Shown here: piece after piece, positions 44,667 to 53,351 of the stretch | How the letters are laid out: the number at the start of each line of letters is the position of its first letter | How positions within the stretch are numbered: position 1 is the first letter of the stretch | Assembly: GCF_040939785.1 (NCBI RefSeq) | Contig: NZ_CP162553.1 | Span: 6,281,001-6,345,000, forward strand | DNA from: Bradyrhizobium lupini | GTDB taxonomy: Bacteria; Pseudomonadota; Alphaproteobacteria; Rhizobiales; Xanthobacteraceae | Length of the DNA: 64,000 bases | Reading direction: 5' to 3' | Position numbers and translations under genes: made by a program | The notes under the pieces: generated by a model | Databases searched by the model: none | What the model saw: the letters and a program-made list of their open reading frames with translations, nothing else | What the model was told of the DNA's origin: nothing

Positions 44667-44807
44667 GTCGCTCGACCTCATCCCGGCCGTACGGGCTCGT
44701 TCGGTCAGTATGGGTGAGCTCCGGCAGCACTAGTTCCTGTTGGGACGACCGAGATCCTTTTGCTGTTGCACAGGAACTAAGCTGGACAGGCATGAAGTTT
44801 GACCAAG

Positions 44808-45233
44808 TTACGGAAAAGAACCCTTGATCTTCTTGATGCGGGCGTGGTCTGCCGGCCTTATCTCCCGCAGTCGATTGTAATACGTGATTAGCTCCTCCGT
44901 TGTCATGGCGTGACAATCGCGTTCGAGTTTTGCACCTTCGATTTCGCGAACCTGCTCTATCACTGCCATGCTCGTCCTCAAGGCCCACACATTGGCCTTG
45001 AGAGCGAGATCGACTATTCGCTTGACCAGTATCTTGTCCGTCTGGATGCGCAGCCGTTGGCCGTCTTCGACAATGGTTCGCGTCCGCTTCAACTCGTGGG
45101 CAAAAAGCTCGAGCATAGTCGGACATTTTTTCGGCCTGCCGCGGGGATTGCCGGACCGACCGGGCTTGAAGCGTCGCTCTCTCGGAGGTTTTCCGTAGCC
45201 AACCTCATAGTTTCCGGATTTGCGCTTGGTCAT
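44808..45233 (-). CDS. DUF5681-domain protein
   Basis: This 141-residue protein carries the DUF5681 signature YEVGYGKPPRERRFKPGRSG followed by NPRGRPKK, then helical sequence with MTTEELITYYNRL. Such proteins lie upstream of phage terminase or DNA-methyltransferase genes in alphaproteobacterial prophages, where a DNA-packaging or regulatory role is suspected. Its start overlaps the methyltransferase stop by 4 bp (45230-45233), confirming co-translation. The basic N-terminus would bind nucleic acid. Confidence 0.82.
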   Translation of the reverse strand: MTKRKSGNYEVGYGKPPRERRFKPGRSGNPRGRPKKCPTMLELFAHELKRTRTIVEDGQRLRIQTDKILVKRIVDLALKANVWALRTSMAVIEQVREIEGAKLERDCHAMTTEELITYYNRLREIRPADHARIKKIKGSFP

Positions 45234-46591
45234 TCCACCCCCTCCCGCTTCGGATCTGCAGCCATTTCGTCGAATAGGCGCCCGGTTTTGACGTGAACCG
45301 CCTTTTGGCCGGTGTGGCGCTGCCAGCGCCTGATCGCGACGTCGACGTAAAGCGGGTCTAGCTCCGTCGCAAAAGCGCGCCGGCCGACCCGTTCGGCCGC
45401 CAGCAAGGTCGAACCGCTGCCCAGGAAGTTGTCCAAAACAATGTCATTGCGTTCAGTGCAGTCGAGAATTGCGTCAGCAAGCAACTGAACCGGCTTTACA
45501 GTTGGATGCAAGGCAAGCAGGTTGCCTTCTTCGCCTTTGCGCTCGAAGCTATTGCACCCCGGATATTGCCAGACGTTGGTTCTGAATCGACCATGTCGAC
45601 CCAACTCTACGTTATTGCGATGGGACGCTTTGCCGTACTTGAAGACAAAGACGAATTCGTGCTGGCTGCGATAGAATGATCCCATACCAGCGTTCGATTT
45701 CACCCACGCGCATATGTTCTTGAGTTCGAGTCCAATTTCCGTAGCGGCGGCAAGAATCTCAGCGGAGTGACGCCAATCCATAAACAGATAGAGTAGGGCG
45801 CCCGGCGCAAGGTGCTCTATCGCACGACGAAAAAAGCCGCTCAGGAAACCGGTGAACTTCTCACTGCACATTTCGCCGGATGCCATCGCAAATTCGCGGT
45901 GGCGAATGCGTCCCTTGCCGGAGACGTGCCCTTGAATTGGAACGTTGAACGGCGGATCCGTGATCACGGCCCGGGCCCGCTCGCCTGCCATTAGGGCGGA
46001 GAATGAATCAGCCTGCAGCGCGCTCCCGCGCAGGATCCGATGGTGACCTGCTTGCCAAAGGTCGTTAACGGCCGAAACCTTGGTTGGAAGAACCGCAGGA
46101 ACGATATCGGCGGGGTCAGGCGACGGCTCAACCTGCAAAGATTCGAGGTTCTCGATCCGAAAATCGATCTCTCCTTGGGAAAAGCCTGTGACTTCCAGAC
46201 TGAACCCAAGGTCGAGCTGGGAGAGCTCCCTGAAGGTCTCCGCGACGGCGCGGTCGTCCCAAGGGGCGAGCTCATTTAGTCGCTGCTCAGCAATGCGGTA
46301 GAGTTCGAGTTTTTCGGGGGTGAGGTGCGTCAGCCGGATGACGGGGAGTTCAGGCAACCCGAGCTGGAGCGCGCCAAGGTACCAGATCAGGCCGGCCACG
46401 ATGACGCCGGAAGAATCGACGACAATGGGCGTGATCAAGCCCAATGCCTCGATGCACCTTGCATATTGTCTCTTATGGCGATCGGTGTATTTGCGAAGTG
46501 ATCGCGAAGGCGGCGAAATTGCGTTGATTGCGAGACGCTCGACCGGTCCTACGTGTGTAAGGACCTCGTTGTGTTTCGATGATACGGTCAC
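45230..46591 (-). CDS. ParB-domain-containing DNA methyltransferase
   Basis: This 453-residue protein has an N-terminal ParB/Srx-like domain (about 15-110: ISPPSRSLRKYTDRHKRQYA, TPIVVDSSGVIVAG) and a C-terminal DNA methyltransferase. AVITDPPFNVP is the catalytic DPPF motif (about 210) and DNFLGSGSTLLAAER the SAM-binding FxGxG (near 395); this order, DPPF first, marks the beta group of N6-adenine/N4-cytosine enzymes. No restriction nuclease is next to it, so it is an orphan methyltransferase, as in many prophages. It is coupled to the DUF5681 gene by a 4-bp overlap. Confidence 0.92.
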   Translation of the reverse strand: MTVSSKHNEVLTHVGPVERLAINAISPPSRSLRKYTDRHKRQYARCIEALGLITPIVVDSSGVIVAGLIWYLGALQLGLPELPVIRLTHLTPEKLELYRIAEQRLNELAPWDDRAVAETFRELSQLDLGFSLEVTGFSQGEIDFRIENLESLQVEPSPDPADIVPAVLPTKVSAVNDLWQAGHHRILRGSALQADSFSALMAGERARAVITDPPFNVPIQGHVSGKGRIRHREFAMASGEMCSEKFTGFLSGFFRRAIEHLAPGALLYLFMDWRHSAEILAAATEIGLELKNICAWVKSNAGMGSFYRSQHEFVFVFKYGKASHRNNVELGRHGRFRTNVWQYPGCNSFERKGEEGNLLALHPTVKPVQLLADAILDCTERNDIVLDNFLGSGSTLLAAERVGRRAFATELDPLYVDVAIRRWQRHTGQKAVHVKTGRLFDEMAADPKREGVE

Positions 46592-46661
46592 GGTAGACTC
46601 CTCGGCTCGACTGGGTCGACGCTGGAGTCAGCTGGTACCGTTCGGCTGCCCGCTAGCCGGG

Positions 46662-47156
46662 CTATCGTGCCCGATGTGCCCGCCGTATCATGGCAACCGC
46701 ATTTCGGAAGGTCCTGAACGTCATCTTTCGCCGTCCAGTGCCGAACTCGTAAGAAACGCTCAATTCATCAGCCGCTTCTGAGGGGGCACAGCCCAGATCC
46801 TGCAATTCCGAGAAGAAATGCGGCCAGATCGCCTTCGCGTTGAGGCCACGCAGCGTCGGCTTGGAAACCAGACGTTCTATGATCTGTCGAATTGGCTCTG
46901 CATAATCGCCGACCTTTACACGCGGGCGGGCCGCCCGTTTGCGTTGAGCTTGGAGCATGCGACCGAGGTCGAATTCGGCTCGGTAGACGCCATGGACAAC
47001 CCTGGCTTCAATCTTGCCATCCTGACGAATGACAATATGAGATCTTAAAAATGGGTGGGATAGCGCGGCGATATAGTCGTCGTCCAATTCCGTCGCAGGC
47101 ACGATCACTTCGGTCGGATCGTCGATTGAAACTAGTCGCAACCGGAAAATGCCCAT
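46662..47156 (-). CDS. Hypothetical protein of the island
   Basis: ATG 47156 gives 164 residues starting MGIFRLRLVSIDDPTEVIVP; a frame extension to 47237 is low-quality. The C-terminal section RKMTFRTFRNAVAMIRRA and the middle helix LGRMLQAQRKRAARPRV are basic, so nucleic-acid binding is possible. It lies 70 bp upstream of the methyltransferase gene, same strand, and is probably co-transcribed. I do not recognise the family. Confidence 0.55.
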   Translation of the reverse strand: MGIFRLRLVSIDDPTEVIVPATELDDDYIAALSHPFLRSHIVIRQDGKIEARVVHGVYRAEFDLGRMLQAQRKRAARPRVKVGDYAEPIRQIIERLVSKPTLRGLNAKAIWPHFFSELQDLGCAPSEAADELSVSYEFGTGRRKMTFRTFRNAVAMIRRAHRAR

Positions 47157-47307
47157 CCACTGCTCCTCAATTGATTGGGCCTTGGCACCGGGACTCCTCA
47201 CCGGAGGCCGGCAACCTCCGGAAAAATGCGATCGCAAACGTTAACCTTCAAGACCCGTAAGTCTACGGCGGACGGTTGACGAGGGATTCACTGTTAAGCG
47301 CGCACGC

Positions 47308-47459
47308 ATTCCCTGTCCCGCATCAGAATTTCCCTGTTCAATTCGACGCTTCGTTGCTGAGATGCTCAAGGAATTTCAAGGCGCTTCTCGCATTTTCATG
47401 CCGATCGCTGCGCCGCGCCGGGTGACTATCCCTGTAAAATTCCCTGTTAGCAGGGAATT
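47308..47459. repeat. Cluster of TTCCCTGT-like repeats ending in a perfect palindrome
   Basis: Copies of ATTCCCTGT (47308-47316), TTTCCCTGTT (47329-47338), TATCCCTGTAA (47428-47437) and AATTCCCTG (47438-47446) occur within 152 bases. The last pairs with CAGGGAATT (47451-47459) as a perfect 9-bp inverted repeat around TTAG. The cluster sits at the border of the accessory island and the core-like gene at 47481, so it may be an attachment-site or recombinase-binding region. Confidence 0.55.
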
Positions 47460-47480
47460 GGGGTCTGGGGGCTTTATGCT

Positions 47481-48704
47481 TTAGCGCTCGTCCGCGATCA
47501 CCTTGCCGTCGTTCGGCAGCGCGCCGGGCCTCACCAGTTCAACCTCGCCTCCGAGTTTCGTCACGGCGCGCAAGGTGCCTGCAATCTCGTCGCGCAACGC
47601 ATCGTTCGCGGCCGCCGTCTCCGCTTTCAGCGTCATTGCATCGGCCTCGCCTTGGCGCGTGACGACGAGGCGTAATCTTCCGAGCGCGGAATGGCGCTTG
47701 CCGATCTCGGCGACCTGCTCGGGGCGGACGAACATGCCCTTGACCTTGGTGGTCTGGTCGGCGCGGCCCATCCAGCCCTTGATGCGCATATTGGTGCGCC
47801 CGCAGGGGCTGGTCCCCGGCAGTGCCGCGGTGAGGTCGCCGAGAGCGAGCCGGATCCAGGGATGGTGCGGGTCGAGTGAGGTCACGACGATCTCGCCGAC
47901 GTCACCGGGCGCCACGGCATCGCCGGTGCCGGGCTTGACGATCTCCATGATGAGATCCTCGTTCACGACCATACCGTCGCGCGCGCTGGTCTCGAAGGCG
48001 ATAATGCCGAGATCGGCGGTGCCGAAGGCCTGGTAGACGTCGATGCCGCGCGCCTTGATCTCGGCCTGGAGCGAGGGCGGGAAGGCTGCGCCCGAGACCA
48101 GCGCGCGCTTGATCGAGGAGACGTCGCGGCCCGAGCTTGCGGCAGCATCAAGCAAGATCTTCAGGAAGTCCGGCGTGCCGCTGTAGCCGACGGGACGGTA
48201 GGCCTCGATCAGCTCGAATTGCTGCTCGGTATTCCCTGGACCAGCCGGGATCACGGCGCAACCGAGCGCGCGGGCCGACGCATCGAAGATGAAGCCGCCG
48301 GGGGTGAGATGGTAGCTGAAGGTGTTGAGCACGATGTCATCGGGCCGGAACCCGGCCGCGAACAGCGCCCGTGCGCCGCGCCAGGGGTCAGCCTGCCGCC
48401 CCTCCGGCTCGAAAATCGGCCCGGGGGAGGTGAAGAGGCGGGCGAACGAGCCGGGCGCCGCCGCGACGAACCCTCCAAAAGGCGTGGAGGCCTTGTGCAG
48501 GGCCGGTAGTTCCGACTTGCGCAGCACCGGCAGGCCCGCCAGGGCCGCCCTGGAGGTCACGGCGGCCGGATCGACGCCTTTCAACCGATCGGCATAGGCG
48601 GGCGCGGTCATCGCAGAGCGCAGCACGCCTGGCAGGCGGGAGAACAGATCGGCCTCGCGCGCGGCTTGTTCGCGCGTCTCGAGGGCGTCGTAATGGGCGG
48701 TCAT
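47481..48704 (-). CDS. Phenylacetate-CoA ligase-like AMP-forming enzyme
   Basis: This 407-residue protein is a PaaK-type adenylating enzyme: LPVLRKSELPALHKAS near the N-terminus, LVSGAAFPPSLQAEIK, YQAFGTADLGIIAFE (Y-x-x-TE-like region), and GRADQTTKVKGMFVRPEQV, the hinge and C-terminal lysine region. It would form an acyl-adenylate and then an aromatic or other acyl-CoA. Phenylacetate is not certain. The Liv-type transporter operon downstream also encodes an acyl-CoA ligase, so both may serve uptake and activation of aromatic or fatty acids. Its start is 86 bp from the divergent AGE-family gene. Confidence 0.85.
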   Translation of the reverse strand: MTAHYDALETREQAAREADLFSRLPGVLRSAMTAPAYADRLKGVDPAAVTSRAALAGLPVLRKSELPALHKASTPFGGFVAAAPGSFARLFTSPGPIFEPEGRQADPWRGARALFAAGFRPDDIVLNTFSYHLTPGGFIFDASARALGCAVIPAGPGNTEQQFELIEAYRPVGYSGTPDFLKILLDAAASSGRDVSSIKRALVSGAAFPPSLQAEIKARGIDVYQAFGTADLGIIAFETSARDGMVVNEDLIMEIVKPGTGDAVAPGDVGEIVVTSLDPHHPWIRLALGDLTAALPGTSPCGRTNMRIKGWMGRADQTTKVKGMFVRPEQVAEIGKRHSALGRLRLVVTRQGEADAMTLKAETAAANDALRDEIAGTLRAVTKLGGEVELVRPGALPNDGKVIADER

Positions 48705-48790
48705 GGCTCATCTTTCCGGGTTGGCATCCGTTGCGCGCCGCCGCCGGCATGGGTATCAGACGGCCATGGGCGAGGTTTGAAGAGGACGCG

Positions 48791-49945
48791 ATGGCGGACG
48801 AGGGAATCAGTGCGGCGGACGAGGCGGCGGACGTCGTTGCGCGCCTGAAGCGCCGCATGATCGACGAGGCGCTGCCGCTGTGGTCGACGGTCGGCTGGGA
48901 CCATGGCGCGGGTGGTTTCATCGATCGGCTGCACCGCGACGGCACGGCGGACAGCGCCGCGCCGCGCCGGGTGTTCGTGCAGGCCCGCCAGATCTGGTGC
49001 TACGCCAAGGCTGCGCAGATGGGCTGGTACCCTGAGGGGCGCGCCATCGCACTGAAGGGGCTCGAGCATCTGCTCGCCAAAGCAAAGGCGCCCGACGGCC
49101 GGCCCGGCTACGTGCACCGGCTGACGCCGGAGGGCGCGGTGCTGGACGGCCGGCGCGACGCCTACGACCACGCCTTCATCCTGTTTGCGCTCGCGGCCGT
49201 CTATGCGCTCGACCAGGACGCGCAAATTCGCGCCGAGGTCGACGCGCTGCTCGCCTTCCTCGACGGCCATCTGCGCTCGCCGCACGGCGGCGTCCACGAA
49301 GGCCTTCCGGTCTCGCTGCCGCGCCGGCAGAACCCGCACATGCATCTGTTCGAGGCGATGATCGCGTGCTTCGACGCGACCCACGATTTGTCGTTCCAGA
49401 ACCGTGCCGGCGAGTTCTTCGCGCTGTTCCTCGCCAATCTCTACGACAAGCGGACGCGCGCGCTCGGCGAATATTTCGAAGAGGACTGGTCGAAGATCGC
49501 GCCAGTCAGCGTCGAGCCCGGCCACCAGGCGGAATGGGTCTGGTTGCTGAAGGGCTTCGAACGCATCACGGGCTGCCCGACCGGACAGCGGCGCGCCGAG
49601 CTGCTGGAAACCGCGCTGCGCTATCGCGACGAGGCCACCGGCTGCCTGATCGACGAGGGTGACGACGCCGGCAACATTCGCCGCACTACGCGCCGGCTGT
49701 GGCCACAGACCGAGATTGCGAAGGCGTGGATCGCGCAGGCTGAATCCGGCGAGGCGGGCGCGGCGGAGGAGGCGCGCATGGCGCTGGCGCGGCTCGAACG
49801 CCATTATCTCAGCCATCCCGTGCGGGGCGGCTGGTATGACCAGTTCGAGCGCGACGGCAAATCGCTGATCGACACCATTCCTGCGTCGTCGTTCTATCAT
49901 GTTCTCTGCGCAGTCACGGAAGCGGAACAGGTATTGGAAGGTTAG
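48791..49945 (+). CDS. AGE-family sugar epimerase/isomerase
   Basis: From ATG 48791 (with AGAGGA upstream) the product is 384 residues. RVFVQARQIWCYAKAA, YDHAFILFALAAVYAL, NPHMHLFEAMIACFDAT, VEPGHQAEWVWLLKGFE and LWPQTEIAKAW give the conserved Arg, His and Glu residues of the alpha/alpha barrel of N-acylglucosamine 2-epimerases and mannose isomerases. Substrate could be mannose, mannose-6-phosphate or an N-acyl hexosamine. Its 3' end overlaps the convergent livF gene by 4 bp. Frame extension upstream (to 48731) lacks homology-like sequence. Confidence 0.87.
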   Translation: MADEGISAADEAADVVARLKRRMIDEALPLWSTVGWDHGAGGFIDRLHRDGTADSAAPRRVFVQARQIWCYAKAAQMGWYPEGRAIALKGLEHLLAKAKAPDGRPGYVHRLTPEGAVLDGRRDAYDHAFILFALAAVYALDQDAQIRAEVDALLAFLDGHLRSPHGGVHEGLPVSLPRRQNPHMHLFEAMIACFDATHDLSFQNRAGEFFALFLANLYDKRTRALGEYFEEDWSKIAPVSVEPGHQAEWVWLLKGFERITGCPTGQRRAELLETALRYRDEATGCLIDEGDDAGNIRRTTRRLWPQTEIAKAWIAQAESGEAGAAEEARMALARLERHYLSHPVRGGWYDQFERDGKSLIDTIPASSFYHVLCAVTEAEQVLEG

Positions 49946-50784
49946 AGCCAGCGCTTGCGCCGCTTGAAGCTCTTGAGGTTCTTGAAGCTCTTGCGCTGGT
50001 CGCCAGCGCCGCCGAGATAGAATTCCTTGACGTCCTCGTTGTCGCGCAATTCGTCCGCGGTGCCGTCGAGCACGACCTTGCCCTGCTCCATGATGTAGCC
50101 GTGGCTTGCCACCGACAGCGCAGCGCGGGCGTTCTGCTCGACCAGGAGAATGGTGACGCCGAGGTCACGATTGATCTTGTGGATGATCGAGAACACCTCT
50201 TTCACCAGCAGCGGCGACAGACCCATCGACGGTTCGTCCATCAGGATCATCTTCGGGCGCGCCATCAGCGCGCGGCCGATCGCGAGCATCTGCTGCTCGC
50301 CGCCGGAAAGATAACCAGCCAGTCCGGTGCGCTCCTTCAGGCGCGGGAAATAGTTGAAGACCATGTCGAGATCGGCGCCAACCTCGCGGTCCCTGCGGGT
50401 GAAGGCGCCGAGCTTGAGATTTTCCAGCGAGGTCATGTCGGCGACGATGCGCCTGCCCTCCATCACCTGGAAGATGCCGCGACGAACGATCTTATCGGGA
50501 TCGATGCCGTTGATGCGCTCGCCCTCGAACAGGATCTCGCCACGCGTGACTTCGCCGTCCTCGGTCTTGAGCAGCCCGGAGATCGCCTTCAGCGTCGTCG
50601 ACTTGCCGGCGCCGTTGGCGCCGAGCAGCGCCACGATCGCGCCCTTGGGCACGTCGAGGCTGAGACCGCGCAGCACCAGGATGACATCGTCATAGACGAC
50701 CTCGATGTTGCGCACGGCGAGGAGAGGCGGCGCGGGTACAGCGCCTGGGGAGGGACGAGCAGCTGCTTCATGAATTTCGGTCAT
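49942..50784 (-). CDS. livF: Branched-chain amino acid-type ABC transporter ATPase LivF
   Basis: This 280-residue ATPase has Walker A GANGAGKST, signature YLSGGEQQMLAIGRAL, Walker B MILMDEPSMGLSP and the LivF-typical ending with a short tail of basic residues. It would pair with LivG to drive uptake through LivH/LivM. The gene is last in the operon, separated from the binding-protein gene by a 160-bp repeat-bearing gap, and convergent with the AGE-family gene (4-bp overlap). Confidence 0.95.
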   Translation of the reverse strand: MTEIHEAAARPSPGAVPAPPLLAVRNIEVVYDDVILVLRGLSLDVPKGAIVALLGANGAGKSTTLKAISGLLKTEDGEVTRGEILFEGERINGIDPDKIVRRGIFQVMEGRRIVADMTSLENLKLGAFTRRDREVGADLDMVFNYFPRLKERTGLAGYLSGGEQQMLAIGRALMARPKMILMDEPSMGLSPLLVKEVFSIIHKINRDLGVTILLVEQNARAALSVASHGYIMEQGKVVLDGTADELRDNEDVKEFYLGGAGDQRKSFKNLKSFKRRKRWL

Positions 50785-50804
50785 GTCTCATACTCCGCTG
50801 TCGT

Positions 50805-50915
50805 CGCCCGGCTTGACCGGGCGACCCTGTATTCCAGAGACGCCTGACACTTACGGAGAGGCCGCGGCGTACTGGATCCCCCGCTCCAGTGCGCGCTGCG
50901 CACAAGGCGGGGGAT
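50805..50915. repeat. Bradyrhizobium-type intergenic palindromic repeat
   Basis: Between livF and the binding-protein gene lie a hairpin CGCCCGG-cttga-CCGGGCG (50805-50823) and a larger inverted repeat ATCCCCCGC (50876-50884) with GCGGGGGAT (50907-50915), whose loop contains GTGCGC-gct-GCGCAC (50889-50903). I recognise this combination as a dispersed intergenic repeat frequent in bradyrhizobial genomes. It may fold in the mRNA and limit livF expression relative to the binding protein. Confidence 0.75.
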
Positions 50916-50944
50916 GACATTTGTGTGTGAGGTAAGCGCTAAGC

Positions 50945-52228
50945 TCACCAGCCCAGCAATTCCGGCTTGCGCGGCAGCTCGACCGTCTTGACCTTCTCGA
51001 GTTTGATCGCGCCCTTGGCCATGAGGTCGTTGAGGTCGCCGTCGGTCGCGCCCGCAATCTTGGTGCGGTAGAGGTCGACCTTCAGCGTGCCGCGGTGGTC
51101 CTTGTCGGTCCAGGTCGAGGGATTGCAGACGCCTTCCATGCCGGCCGGCACCCAGTCCTTCTTCTGGTAGAAGCCCTTGGCGACGTTCTCGCCGGTGGCG
51201 CCGCCGTTCTTGGCGGCCCAATCGATCGCCTCCTTCATGTAGAGCGCCGAGCACACCGCCGCGATGTAGTGCACGGGCCGATAGACCTTGCCGGTCGGGT
51301 CGGACATCTTCGAGATCTCCATGACCGTCTTCATGCCGGGCGCATCGCCGCCCCAGCTCACAGCGGTGCGCAGCGGAAAGATCACGCCGTCGGCGGCATC
51401 GCCGGCGGTCTTGGCGGCGTTCTCGTCCATGCCCCAGACATTGCCCATGAACTGGATGTCGACTCCGGCGGTCTTGCAGGCCTTCATCACCGAGATGTTG
51501 GAGGCGGCGGTGTTGCCGAGATAGGCGTAGTTGGCGCCCGAGGATTTCAGGCTCAGGCACTGCGCGCTGTAGTCACCCGGCGCGAGCGCGAACACCAGCG
51601 GCGGTAGCACCTCGAAACCGAGTTCCTGCGCCATGGCTTCGCCGGCGGCCTTCGGTGCGTTCGGATAGGGGTGGTTGGCGCCCATGTGGACGAATTTCGG
51701 CTTGCCGGACTTGCCCTTGGCCTTCCAGTCCTCGGCGGCCCACATCAGCATGGCGCGGAGCGAGTCCGAATAGCTCGGGCCGTAGAAGAAGTTGTACGGC
51801 GCGGGCTTGGCCTTGCCGCTGATACCTTCGGGGTCGGTGAGCGCGGCGGCATATGAGCCGGACATGTCGGGGATCTTGTCCTGGGCGAGGAAGCCGGTCA
51901 GCGCCTCGGTGTCTGCCGTGCCCCAGCCCATGATGGCCGCGACCTTGGAGTCGGGCGCCGACCACTTCTTGTAGAGCGCGATCGCGCGCGGCACCTGGTA
52001 GCCGTAATCGTTGGTGTCGACATTGAGCTGCTTGCCGCCGACGCCGCCGTTCTTGTTGACCCAGGCGAAGGTGTCGGCGACGGCCTGGCCATAGGGTGTG
52101 CCGACGTCGGAGGTGCCGCCGGAATAATCGGCGAGGTGCCCGATCGCGATCTGCGCCTGCGCGCTTGCCGAGAATGCGGCGATCGCCAGCGCCAGCGACG
52201 CGGTGCTCAAAAGGGATTTTGTCTTCAT
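50945..52228 (-). CDS. ABC transporter substrate-binding protein (Liv/Leu-type)
   Basis: This 427-residue protein has a Sec signal peptide (MKTKSLLSTASLALAIAAFS ending ASAQA) and a periplasmic-binding type I fold: IGHLADYSGGTSDVG, YKKWSAPDSKVAAIMGWGTA, YLGNTAASNISVMK and QFMGNVWGMDENA. It would bind the substrate in the periplasm and hand it to LivH/LivM. Substrate cannot be read out: acids related to aromatic or fatty-acid metabolism are plausible because acyl-CoA ligases are encoded on both sides. It is 46 bp downstream of livM. Confidence 0.9.
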   Translation of the reverse strand: MKTKSLLSTASLALAIAAFSASAQAQIAIGHLADYSGGTSDVGTPYGQAVADTFAWVNKNGGVGGKQLNVDTNDYGYQVPRAIALYKKWSAPDSKVAAIMGWGTADTEALTGFLAQDKIPDMSGSYAAALTDPEGISGKAKPAPYNFFYGPSYSDSLRAMLMWAAEDWKAKGKSGKPKFVHMGANHPYPNAPKAAGEAMAQELGFEVLPPLVFALAPGDYSAQCLSLKSSGANYAYLGNTAASNISVMKACKTAGVDIQFMGNVWGMDENAAKTAGDAADGVIFPLRTAVSWGGDAPGMKTVMEISKMSDPTGKVYRPVHYIAAVCSALYMKEAIDWAAKNGGATGENVAKGFYQKKDWVPAGMEGVCNPSTWTDKDHRGTLKVDLYRTKIAGATDGDLNDLMAKGAIKLEKVKTVELPRKPELLGW

Positions 52229-52274
52229 GGGTTGCCTCCTCCTGTTTATTTGTTGTGTTAGCGAGTGCCCGCGC

Positions 52275-53348
52275 TCAATGCGAGAACGGGTAGAGTTTCC
52301 AGTACGCCTTGATCTGTCGCCAGCGATGGGCGAGCCCGTCGGGCTCGAACATCAGGAACGCGATGATGATCACCCCGATTGCGATCTCGCGCAGGAAGGT
52401 GATGTTGTTGTTGAGCGACAGCGCCTTGTCGATCGCGCCGCCCTTCAGCGCGACGCTGAGGAACTCCATCGTCTCGGGCAGCAGCACCACGAACGCGGTG
52501 CCCATCAGCGTGCCCATGATCGAACCGGTGCCGCCGATGATGATCATGGCGAGGAACAGGATCGAACGTTCGATGCCGAAACCCTCTTGCGATACCACGA
52601 GCTGGTAGTGCGCATAGAGCGCGCCGGCGATGCCGGCGAAGAACGCGGCAAGGCCGAACGACAGCGTGCGATACTTTGTGAGATTGATGCCCATGATCTC
52701 TGCGGAGAGATAATGGTCGCGGATTGCCACCAGCGCACGACCATCGCGGGTACGCATCAGGTTGGTGACGAGGATGTAGCTCGCCAGCACATAGGCCAGC
52801 ACAACGTAGAAATACTGCCTATCGCCGCGCAGCGTGTATCCGAAGATCGAGAACGGACTTGCGCTCGCCGGCACCGAGCCGCCGGTGAACCACTCGGCGC
52901 GGGAGAAGAAGTCGAGCAGGATGTATTGCGCGGCCAGTGTCGCGATCACTAGGTAGAGCCCCTTCAGGCGCGCCGCCGGGATGCCGAAGATCAGCCCGAT
53001 CAGCGCCGTGATGATGCCGGCAAGCGGGATCGCGAAGAAGACCGGGATCGGCGTGTTGTTGGAGATGTAGGCCGAGGTGAAAGCGCCGAGCAGGAAGAAG
53101 GCGGCATGGCCGATCGAGATCTGGCCGGTGAAGCCGACCAGGATGTTCAGCCCCAGCGCCGCGATCGAGAAGATGCCGATCTGGATCAGGATACTGAGCC
53201 AGTAACCGCTGAAGAACTGGGGCGCGAAGCACAGCAGCAGCACGCCGACGATCGCAAAATTGCGGCTGGTCGTGGTCGGAAAGACCGTGGTGTCGGCCGC
53301 ATAGGAGGTGCGGAAGTCACCAGCAGGGATGAGGACAGGGCCGGCCAT
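52275..53348 (-). CDS. livM: ABC transporter permease LivM
   Basis: This 357-residue polytopic protein shows the LivM pattern: IAALGLNILVGFTGQISIGH, AAFFLLGAFTSAYI, GLYLVIATLAAQ and AFFAGIAGALYAH, with about ten helices. It forms the membrane channel with LivH. The N-terminal about 28 residues precede the first helix. It starts 3 bp after livH, and the binding-protein gene follows. Confidence 0.94.
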   Translation of the reverse strand: MAGPVLIPAGDFRTSYAADTTVFPTTTSRNFAIVGVLLLCFAPQFFSGYWLSILIQIGIFSIAALGLNILVGFTGQISIGHAAFFLLGAFTSAYISNNTPIPVFFAIPLAGIITALIGLIFGIPAARLKGLYLVIATLAAQYILLDFFSRAEWFTGGSVPASASPFSIFGYTLRGDRQYFYVVLAYVLASYILVTNLMRTRDGRALVAIRDHYLSAEIMGINLTKYRTLSFGLAAFFAGIAGALYAHYQLVVSQEGFGIERSILFLAMIIIGGTGSIMGTLMGTAFVVLLPETMEFLSVALKGGAIDKALSLNNNITFLREIAIGVIIIAFLMFEPDGLAHRWRQIKAYWKLYPFSH

Positions 53349-53351
53349 GGA

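Noticed and set aside
47308..47459. Possible CRISPR array from the repeated TTCCCTG motif
   Set aside because: Repeats are too short, spacing is irregular (12, 90 and 0 bases) and no cas gene is present.
48701..49900. 399-codon minus-strand open frame
   Set aside because: Fully antisense to the AGE-family epimerase gene whose motifs are clear.
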